Shown here: positions 28,539-35,745 of the stretch, piece by piece | Numbering within the stretch: position 1 is the first letter of the stretch | Layout: each line of letters starts with the position of its first letter | Source of the DNA: Oscillospiraceae bacterium | Lineage (GTDB): Bacteria; Bacillota; Clostridia; Oscillospirales; Oscillospiraceae | Direction of reading: 5' to 3' | NCBI GenBank assembly: GCA_022792495.1 | Contig: JAAWBD010000085.1 | Location: 1 to 64,000, forward strand | DNA: 64,000 bases | The notes under the pieces: generated by a model | The model's input: the letters and a program-made list of their open reading frames with translations, nothing else | Databases searched by the model: none | What the model was told of the DNA's origin: nothing | Position numbers and translations under genes: made by a program

Positions 28539-29123
28539 TCAGCCCACCGGCCCGATCCCCTCCCAGGGCCAGATCCGGAAGATCAGCCTGCCCACGATCT
28601 GCTCGTCAGACACACATCCCACCGCCGTATTCCGGGAATCCAGCGATACGCTGCGATGGTCTCCCATCACAAAGATCCGGGATTCCGGCACCTGGTAGGG
28701 AAGCTCAATGTTGCACTGCCCCAGGGCTTTTTCCTGCAAATAGGGCTCCTCCAAAACCTCTCCGTCCAGGTAGACCGTCCCGTTCTCATCGATGTCCACC
28801 CACTGTCCGGCAGTGGCGATGACCCGTTTCACCAAAACCTTGTTGTCAAAGTAAAACGCGATCACATCGCCGGGCTTATACTTGGAGCCGTTCATGGACA
28901 CCACGATATCCCCTTCCAGCAGGTTGGGCGCCATGGAGGTTCCCGTGATCTGAAGCACCGGCAGCAGCAGAGTTGCGATCAAAACTGCCGCAGCTGCCAC
29001 GGTGATAAGGGTATAAATGGTGTTGCGAAGTACGCTTCGGTAGCGCTTTCGGTAATTTTCCCGGCGCAGCTCGGCTTCCAGCACCTCCACCGAGGGCCGC
29101 TTTTCCGGAAACCGTCTTTTCAC
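28539..29123 (-). CDS. lepB: Signal peptidase I (S26), probably pilus-dedicated
   Basis: ITGTSMAPNLLEGDIVV (Ser); KVLVKRVIATAGQWV (Lys); VMGDHRSVSLDSR. Confidence 0.93.
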   Translation of the reverse strand: MKRRFPEKRPSVEVLEAELRRENYRKRYRSVLRNTIYTLITVAAAAVLIATLLLPVLQITGTSMAPNLLEGDIVVSMNGSKYKPGDVIAFYFDNKVLVKRVIATAGQWVDIDENGTVYLDGEVLEEPYLQEKALGQCNIELPYQVPESRIFVMGDHRSVSLDSRNTAVGCVSDEQIVGRLIFRIWPWEGIGPVG

Positions 29124-29632
29124 GTTTTTTCCTCCCGGGTTCTATTCTGGGTCCGACGGAGCAGCCATTCGGTCAGCTCCTCATGATCGGTCAGGTACTG
29201 CTCCAGCCGGCGGGACACCTCGTTCCAATAGCTGTCCGCCTCCCGCTGGGCCTGGGCGGTCATCTCCTCACAGGAGCGCTTGGTCTCCTCCTCCAGAGTC
29301 CGGCACCGCTGGGCGGCCTCGGCGATCATGGCCTCCGCCCGCTCCTTGGCCTTGGTCTCCAGCTGGTCGGCCTGGAGACTGTACCGTGTCTCCATGATCC
29401 TGATGTTCTCCAGATATTGGGCGGCGGCCTCGTCAGCGGCCTGGAACACAGCATTGAGCCGGAGGGCCGCCTCAGCCATAGTTCCGGCCTCCTGAAGGAT
29501 GATCTCCCGCTCCTCCAGCTTTGCCTGGGCCAGGGCCAACTCCTCCTCCAGGGCATCGCCCTTTTGGGTCTGCTCAATAAGCATCTGCAGCAACTCATCC
29601 CGGCGAAGCTTCTTCATCTCTTTGCCAGTCAT
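29120..29632 (-). CDS. Coiled-coil protein, first gene of pilus operon
   Basis: Almost entirely heptad-like (LEEELALAQAKLEEREIILQEAG... RCRTLEEETKRSCEEMTAQAQREADSYWNEVSRRLEQ); start at MTGKEMKK or further upstream to 29665. Confidence 0.65.
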   Translation of the reverse strand: MTGKEMKKLRRDELLQMLIEQTQKGDALEEELALAQAKLEEREIILQEAGTMAEAALRLNAVFQAADEAAAQYLENIRIMETRYSLQADQLETKAKERAEAMIAEAAQRCRTLEEETKRSCEEMTAQAQREADSYWNEVSRRLEQYLTDHEELTEWLLRRTQNRTREEKT

Positions 29633-29670
29633 GCTCTCTTTTTCGCCTCCCGCGGAATTCAACACTCTTT

Positions 29671-29877
29671 GTTATGCCCCATTCGGGGGCATAACACAAA
29701 GGCGTACGCCTTTGCCCTTTTCCTTTTTTGCACATTATAGCATATGCCGGTTACAGAATCGGTTACAAATTACACATTTTCTTTCAAAGTATTTCGCCGT
29801 TTTTAACAAAATTCAGTGTAAGATTTTAGGCAATATGCCAGTCACACCGGCAATATTTTAGGAGTATAGTCCTTCTT
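29671..29877. repeat. Copy A of a diverged ~200 bp direct tandem duplication (promoter plus hairpins)
   Basis: Same order of elements as 29878-30082: hairpin 1, hairpin 2, ATTATAGCA, GGTTAC-N6-GGTTAC, CAATATG. Confidence 0.8.
29734..29766 (-). promoter_or_regulatory. Pilus operon promoter A: extended -10 TGCTATAAT with two upstream TGTAACC sites
   Basis: Minus strand TTTGTAACCGATTCTGTAACCGGCATATGCTATAAT; sites 12 bp apart, 9 nt from the -10. Confidence 0.65.
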
Positions 29878-30082
29878 GCTATGCCCCGTAGAAGGGGCAT
29901 AGCACAAAGCCGTACGGCTTTGGCGTTTTCTGGATTACAGCTACATTATAGCACACGCCGGTTACAAAAACAGTTACAAATCGCATATTTTCATTCAAAT
30001 TCCACCGTCATTTTAACCAATTTTATCCAGTCTTTTTTTGTGCAATATGTATCCTCTCTTCCTCCTCCCGGTTACAAAACGA
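29878..30082. repeat. Copy B of the diverged tandem duplication
   Basis: Colinear with copy A; both hairpins conserved with compensatory changes. Confidence 0.8.
29945..29977 (-). promoter_or_regulatory. Pilus operon promoter B: extended -10 TGCTATAAT with two upstream TGTAAC sites
   Basis: Minus strand TTTGTAACTGTTTTTGTAACCGGCGTGTGCTATAAT; same spacing as promoter A. Confidence 0.65.
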
Positions 30083-30126
30083 TTCGCACAAGCTTGGTCA
30101 ATGTTTGCTTTTCCCTTGGATATCAT

Positions 30127-30155
30127 TTGACAGGCAGCACTTTTCATTGTAAAAT
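30127..30155 (+). promoter_or_regulatory. Sigma-A type promoter for the histidine kinase
   Basis: TTGACA-N17-TAAAAT, about 75 bp before the chosen ATG. Confidence 0.75.
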
Positions 30156-30228
30156 GATGAAAAATTTAACCAACAAAATGGTAGATCAATGCCGCCCTGG
30201 AAAGAAATCTGAGTTGGGAGGGATCGGG

Positions 30229-33200
30229 ATGTACCGCTGCCATATCCAATTTTATTTGCTGACCCATCGGATAGAGGAATTCAGATGCATTCAGGAGATT
30301 CCTCCCCTGGATGCCTTTACCCATGACTTCTCGATCTCCGACTGCATCCAGGCCCCCGCCCTGGAGGGGGCGGATGTGATCCTGGCCGATCTGCGGGAGC
30401 TAAATGCCGATGAGGCCCTGACTGTCCTGGCCGCAGGAAAGAAGAAGCAGGCAGAGCTGATCCTGCTGGCCGAGGAGGGACAGCTGGAGGAGACGGCTCT
30501 CCTGCCGGAGTTGGTGGCAGACCTTTGGCGGCTACCCATGACAGAGGGCGAGCTGCGCTTCCGGTTTTCCCGCTGGCAGAGAGAGTTCAAGCGGACCAAG
30601 GACGCCTGGCAGACCAGCCAGTTTTTGGAGGAGACCATCAACCACATCCCCAACCTTATTTGGTATAAGACCAAGCACGGTATCCACGAGAAGGTAAACG
30701 ACAGCTTCTGCCAGACGGTAAACAAGACCAAGGCCCAGGTGGAGGGCCGCGGCCACGCTTACATCTGGGATGTGGAGCAGGATGATCCAGCCTGTATTGA
30801 GTCAGAGCGGATCGTCATGACCAGCAGAGAGACCTGCGTTTCCGAGGAGACCGTGATGACCGGGGATGGCACCAAGCTACTGACCACCTATAAATCCCCC
30901 CTCTATGATCTGGACGGCAGCGTGATGGGCACGGTGGGCGTGGCCATCGATGTGACCCAGGAGCGGGCCTATGAGCAGGAGATCGTACGGAAAAACCGGA
31001 CTCTGGAGACCCTTTTCACCACATTGGACTGCGGTATTCTCTGCCACACGGTAGACGGCGCCCACATCCTTAGCATCAACCGGGCGGCCCTGACTTTGCT
31101 GGGCTACTCCTCCCAGCGGGAGATGGAAGCGGCCGGCTTTGACATGGTGGCCGAGTCCGTGCTGGAGGAGGACAAGGAGCTTCTGCGCCGGGCCATCCGC
31201 AGTCTGAAAACCGTTGGGGACACGGTGAATGTAGAGTACCGGGTGATCCACAGCGACGGCGAGATACTGCACATCATGGGCAGCATCAAGCTGCTGGAGG
31301 AAAACGGCAGACTCTTTTATCAGCGCTTTCTCCTGGATGTGACAGAGCAGAAGCTCCAGGCAAAGCGGGAGGAGCAGCACCAATTCGGACTGATCCAGGC
31401 CCTGAGCGTGGACTATAACCTGGTGTGCTACTTCGATCTGAACTCAGGGCGGGGAAGCTGTCTGCGGATCAGCGACTGCCCCTACGGGGTGCTGGAATCC
31501 CTTTTTGCCGGGGAGCCCATGATGGATGAGAGCCTGGCCGGCTATATAGAGACCTGCGTCTACTCCGAGGATCGGGAGATGATGCGCCAGACCCTGTCCC
31601 GGGATCACCTGAGAAAGACCCTGGCGGAAAAGAACATTGCCTACGCCAACTACCGCACCATCTGCAACGGGGAAATGCGGTACTTCCAGATGAAGGCGGT
31701 GCTGGCCGGCTCCCAGGACGAGAGCTGCGGCATTGTGCTGGGCTTCCGGAGCGTGGATCAGGAGACCCGCAGGGAGATGGAGAAAAAGAGCCTGCTGGAA
31801 AACGCTCTGGCCCAGGCCAACCGGGCCAATGAGGCCAAGAGCATCTTTCTGTCCAACATGTCCCATGACATCCGCACCCCCATGAACGCCATCATCGGCT
31901 TTACCACTCTGGCCTCCTCCCACATGGACAACCGAGAGCAGGTGGAGCTATATCTGAAAAAGATCATGGCCTCCGGCAACCATCTGTTGAGCCTGATCAA
32001 CGATGTGTTGGATATGAGCCACATTGAAAGCGGAAAGATCCAGCTGGAGGAAAAGCGGTACAGTCTGCCGGAGATCCTTCAGGATCTGCGCACCATGGTG
32101 CAGGGGGACGCCCAGGCCAAGGGGCTGGAGCTTCACATCGACAGGGCGGACATCCGGAATGAGGATATCTACTGCGACAGGCTTCGGCTCAACCAGGTCT
32201 TTTTGAATCTGCTGAGCAACGCCATCAAATACACCAACCCCGGGGGCTCCATCCACATCCTCGTGTCCGAGAGGCCGGCCGCCGTTCAGGGCTACGCCAA
32301 CTATGAATTCCAGGTACGGGATACGGGGATCGGGATGAGCCAGGAGTTCCTCGGCCGGATCTTCGACCCCTTTGAGCGGGAACGAAATTCCACCATCAGC
32401 GGCATTCAGGGCACAGGCCTTGGTATGGCCATCACCAAAAATATCGTGGATATGATGGGCGGCTCCATCACGGTGGAGAGTCGGCAGGCGGAGGGCACCC
32501 TTGTCACGGTCTCCTTCCCCTTCCGCATCGATGCCGACGAGACCCTTCTCCCCCTCCCGGAGTGGGAAAATAAACGGATCCTGGTGGCGGCCGAGCAGGG
32601 GGAGGATATTCTCCAGGTCCTGCGCCGCCTTAAGATCAGCGGCGAGGCCCTGCCGCCGGAGGAGGTTCTCCGGCGATTGAATGAGGGCGGGGAGGCCGCC
32701 GTCTATCACGCCTACCTTGTGGACTGGCCCTGCCCATATGGAACCGATATTCTCCGGGCCATCCGCAGCCACAGGGGAGAAAGCGCCCCGGCGGTGGTTT
32801 TGTCCGAGGCCGACTGGGCGGATATTGAAGCGGAGACCAGACAGGCTGGGGCCGCCGGATACTGCGGTAAGCCCCTGTTTCTGTCCCAGCTCCGCTCCTG
32901 CCTTGCCTCCCTCTCCGGTGAGGGAAACGCCGAAGAGGAGCAGGCACCAGAAAGGCCTCCACTCCGGTCAGGGCGGATTTTGCTGACTGAGGACAACCTG
33001 CTGAACCAGGAGATCGCTGTGGCAATCCTGGAGGAGGCCGGATTCCAGGTCGAAGTGGCCGACAACGGGGCCATCGCGGTGGAGATGCTGGGCCGGGCGG
33101 AGCCGGGCTACTACCAGTTGGTGCTGATGGATCTGCAGATGCCGGTGATGAACGGGTTTCAGGCCGCTGAGGCCATCCGTGCCCTGGAGGATCCCGCGTT

Positions 33201-33345
33201 GGCGGCTATCCCGATCATCGCCATGACGGCCAACGCCTTTGAGGAGGATAAGCAGGAGGCCCTGCGGCATGGGATGAACGGACACATCGCAAAGCCCATT
33301 GATGTGGGGATCCTTTTTGAGACGCTGGATCAGATCCTGAGGTAA
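30229..33345 (+). CDS. Hybrid sensor histidine kinase: PAS domains, HisKA, HATPase, degenerate receiver, C-terminal receiver
   Basis: SNMSHDIRTPMNAIIGF H-box; GTGLGMAITKNIVDMMGGSI G-box; LVLMDLQMPVMNGFQAAEAIR and HIAKPID receiver; start after GGGAGG RBS. Confidence 0.92.
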   Translation: MYRCHIQFYLLTHRIEEFRCIQEIPPLDAFTHDFSISDCIQAPALEGADVILADLRELNADEALTVLAAGKKKQAELILLAEEGQLEETALLPELVADLWRLPMTEGELRFRFSRWQREFKRTKDAWQTSQFLEETINHIPNLIWYKTKHGIHEKVNDSFCQTVNKTKAQVEGRGHAYIWDVEQDDPACIESERIVMTSRETCVSEETVMTGDGTKLLTTYKSPLYDLDGSVMGTVGVAIDVTQERAYEQEIVRKNRTLETLFTTLDCGILCHTVDGAHILSINRAALTLLGYSSQREMEAAGFDMVAESVLEEDKELLRRAIRSLKTVGDTVNVEYRVIHSDGEILHIMGSIKLLEENGRLFYQRFLLDVTEQKLQAKREEQHQFGLIQALSVDYNLVCYFDLNSGRGSCLRISDCPYGVLESLFAGEPMMDESLAGYIETCVYSEDREMMRQTLSRDHLRKTLAEKNIAYANYRTICNGEMRYFQMKAVLAGSQDESCGIVLGFRSVDQETRREMEKKSLLENALAQANRANEAKSIFLSNMSHDIRTPMNAIIGFTTLASSHMDNREQVELYLKKIMASGNHLLSLINDVLDMSHIESGKIQLEEKRYSLPEILQDLRTMVQGDAQAKGLELHIDRADIRNEDIYCDRLRLNQVFLNLLSNAIKYTNPGGSIHILVSERPAAVQGYANYEFQVRDTGIGMSQEFLGRIFDPFERERNSTISGIQGTGLGMAITKNIVDMMGGSITVESRQAEGTLVTVSFPFRIDADETLLPLPEWENKRILVAAEQGEDILQVLRRLKISGEALPPEEVLRRLNEGGEAAVYHAYLVDWPCPYGTDILRAIRSHRGESAPAVVLSEADWADIEAETRQAGAAGYCGKPLFLSQLRSCLASLSGEGNAEEEQAPERPPLRSGRILLTEDNLLNQEIAVAILEEAGFQVEVADNGAIAVEMLGRAEPGYYQLVLMDLQMPVMNGFQAAEAIRALEDPALAAIPIIAMTANAFEEDKQEALRHGMNGHIAKPIDVGILFETLDQILR

Positions 33346-33366
33346 GGTGGGCTCTTGAAAAAAGAG

Positions 33367-33400
33367 AGAGGCTCTGGAGCTGTGTGGCTCCAGAGCCTCT
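33367..33400 (+). terminator. Terminator downstream of the histidine kinase
   Basis: AGAGGCTCTGGAGC-TGTGTG-GCTCCAGAGCCTCT. Confidence 0.75.
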
Positions 33401-33439
33401 TTGGTTCAAGGGGAAATACCCTTGCAGGTTAAGGATGGA

Positions 33440-33503
33440 AAAAGCACCTGCTTTTTTGAAGCAAGTGCTTTTGGGGTTCGAGTGACTGGAATTGAACCAG
33501 CGG
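33440..33503 (-). repeat. Partial duplicate of tRNA-Pro 3' end plus its terminator
   Basis: Near-identical to 33583-33646: AAAAGCACCTGC...GCAAGTGCTTTT...CGAGTGACTGGAaTTGAACCAGCGG. Confidence 0.8.
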
Positions 33504-33616
33504 GGGGCCAGTCGCTTTGCGACTGCCCCGCCTGACGGCGGATCGAAATGACAGGAGGCCGCCGGTTCTGCTCCAGGCAAAAGAAAAGCACCTGCCCTTT
33601 AAAGCAAGTGCTTTTT

Positions 33617-33693
33617 TGGTCCGAGTGACTGGACTTGAACCAGCGGCCTCCTGAACCCCATTCAGGCGCGATACCAAACTTCGCCACACCCGG
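33617..33693 (-). tRNA. tRNA-Pro (GGG anticodon), CCA encoded
   Basis: Minus strand CCGGGTGTGGCGAAGTTTGGTATCGCGCCTGAATGGGGTTCAGGAGGCCGCTGGTTCAAGTCCAGTCACTCGGACCA. Confidence 0.94.
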
Positions 33694-33875
33694 ATATTCT
33701 CTTTTCCCGAAAGGGCTTAATCATATTAGCATAATTTCCCCCGCTTTGCAAGCCCTTTTCCGAAATTTTTTTATCCGGTTTTCCCGTCCCCCTCCACTCA
33801 CCCTTTCCCCGCCCCAGCATAGACTGGGATTGAAAGGCTCCGCCTTTCCCCATTCTCATTCGGGAGGTAACAAGT

Positions 33876-34715
33876 ATGCCTGAAAAGGTCATGCCCGGCC
33901 CCGTTTCGGATACTGCCGGTATCCGGGAGGCCGTATGCGTACACACCAAGAAAATCATGGACGCCTGCCGCGACAAGGACTGCATCGAGGATCTGAGGGT
34001 CTATCTCACCAAGAGCTCCCAGTGCGCCCTCGACCGGGCCTGCAATGTGAAGGCCGGCTGCGCCGAGCTGCTGTACGTATCCACCAACGTGGACCCCATC
34101 TGCTTCAACAAGGGCTTCTATACCGTGGATGTGCGGTACTTCTACCGCATCACCGCTGACGCCTTTGTGGGCGCTGCCCGGCCGGTGGAGGTCTCCGGCC
34201 TTGCCGTCTTTGACAAGAGGGTCATCCTCTTCGGCGGCGAGGGAAGCTCCAAGACCTTCACCTCCGATATGGCTGACTGCCCCGACCTGCAGAACCTGCC
34301 CCAGGCCAACCAGCCTGTGGCCGTGGTGGAGGCGGTGGATCCCCTTGTCCTGGGGATGAAGCTGGTGGATCCCTGCGACTGCCACTGCCACTGTGACTGC
34401 TGCGAGCTGAGTGATGTGCCCCCCTGCATCTGCTCCTGCTTTGGCAGCGACCTGGACTTCTCCACCGAGGGTAAGCGGCTGTATGTATCCCTGGGTCAGT
34501 TCTCCCTGATCCGGCTGGAGCGGGATACTCAGCTGCTGATCCCCGTCTACGACTACTGCATGCCGGAGAAGGAGTGCGTCTGCGACGGCGGCGCCTGCGA
34601 GGAGGATCCCTGTGAGCTGTTCCGCCATGTGAAGTTCCCTGTGAACGAGTTCTTCCCCACCGACCGGCATCCCGCCCCTGACGGGGGCTGTGGGTGCGGC
34701 TGCTGCGGCGGCTGA
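33876..34715 (+). CDS. Conserved hypothetical Cys-rich protein
   Basis: 279 aa, RBS GGGAGG; CDCHCHCDCC, PPCICSC, CVCDGGACEEDPC and GGCGCGCCGG clusters. Confidence 0.85.
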   Translation: MPEKVMPGPVSDTAGIREAVCVHTKKIMDACRDKDCIEDLRVYLTKSSQCALDRACNVKAGCAELLYVSTNVDPICFNKGFYTVDVRYFYRITADAFVGAARPVEVSGLAVFDKRVILFGGEGSSKTFTSDMADCPDLQNLPQANQPVAVVEAVDPLVLGMKLVDPCDCHCHCDCCELSDVPPCICSCFGSDLDFSTEGKRLYVSLGQFSLIRLERDTQLLIPVYDYCMPEKECVCDGGACEEDPCELFRHVKFPVNEFFPTDRHPAPDGGCGCGCCGG

Positions 34716-34735
34716 GGCATCCCTCCTCCGCGTCA

Positions 34736-34770
34736 AAAAGCTCCCCAGGTTTCCCCTGGGGAGCTTTTTT
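34736..34770. terminator. Bidirectional terminator
   Basis: AAAAAGCTCCCCAGG-TTTC-CCCTGGGGAGCTTTTTT between convergent genes. Confidence 0.85.
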
Positions 34771-34774
34771 GTCT

Positions 34775-35728
34775 TTAGTAGGGGCGGATCCGGCTCAGGA
34801 TGGTTACCGCCTCCCCGCTGATATCCAGAAGCTCCTCTGCCCGGGAGAGCCGGGCATTGTCCACCATATCCTGAAAGGCCTGGAACTCGGGGGCCATACG
34901 GTGGCTTACCGGAGGGAATTCCCGGAGGATGACCTCCCCGGAGCGGAGAGTGATCCGGTAGCCAGGGCCGCTGCTCAGAGGGCCCTGAAGCTCCATCCAG
35001 CCCTTCTCCCCAATGATGAGGGTGGGGTTGGGGCCCTGACTGTCCTTGGCGGCGATGCAGACCGCCTTCATCCCTCCATAATCCAAGGTCAGCACGCCGC
35101 TGGTATCCACCCCCCGCTGGAGATTGGGGGCGTATGCCGCCGTCTGGGGAGGGCCAAAGAGATAGAGGAGGGCGTGGAGGTTATAGACATTCAGATCCAT
35201 GAGGGCTCCCCCTCCCAGAGCCGGGTCAAAGGCGGGGGCGGTCTCTCCCCGGAGGAAGGCGTCGTACCGGGAGGAATACTGGCTGTAGTTGACGGTGACT
35301 GTCCGGATCCGGCCCAGCAGAGGCAGGTCGGACTTCATCCGGCGCAGGGCGGGCAGATAGTGGAGGGTCATGGCCTCCACCAGGATGCGGGCCTGGGCAT
35401 GGGCCAGAACGCGAAGCTCTTGGAACTCCTCCGGCGTCATCACCATGGGCTTTTCCAGGATCGCATGCTTGCCCTTCAGGAGCGCGGCCTTGGCGAACTC
35501 GAAATGAAGGGTGTTGGGAAGGCCTACGTAGACGGTATCCGCGTCGCTCTCCAGCAATTGGTCATAGCGGAAAAACAAATGTGGGATACGGTACTGCCGG
35601 GCCAGGGTCTCCCCATGCTCCCGGTGTCTCTCCGTCCCCAGGAGGGCATAGGGGGAAATGTCCAGGCTCTCCAGCACGGGGAGAAGCTCCCGGACGATCA
35701 TTCCCGTTCCTAAAAGGGCCAGCCTCAT
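34775..35728 (-). CDS. Gfo/Idh/MocA family oxidoreductase
   Basis: RLALLGTGMIVRELLPVL; VGLPNTLHFEFAKAALLKGKHAILEKPMVMTPEEF. Confidence 0.94.
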   Translation of the reverse strand: MRLALLGTGMIVRELLPVLESLDISPYALLGTERHREHGETLARQYRIPHLFFRYDQLLESDADTVYVGLPNTLHFEFAKAALLKGKHAILEKPMVMTPEEFQELRVLAHAQARILVEAMTLHYLPALRRMKSDLPLLGRIRTVTVNYSQYSSRYDAFLRGETAPAFDPALGGGALMDLNVYNLHALLYLFGPPQTAAYAPNLQRGVDTSGVLTLDYGGMKAVCIAAKDSQGPNPTLIIGEKGWMELQGPLSSGPGYRITLRSGEVILREFPPVSHRMAPEFQAFQDMVDNARLSRAEELLDISGEAVTILSRIRPY

Positions 35729-35745
35729 CTATTTTCCCTCCTTTT

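Noticed and set aside
29881-30228. N-terminal extension of the kinase ORF
   Set aside because: Covers the duplicated regulatory DNA and the kinase promoter; the ATG at 30229 with a GGGAGG RBS is a better start.
33406-33687. Small ORFs (GSIPVTRT, RWFKSSHSD) at the tRNA-Pro locus
   Set aside because: Translations of tRNA sequence and its duplicate, a common false annotation.
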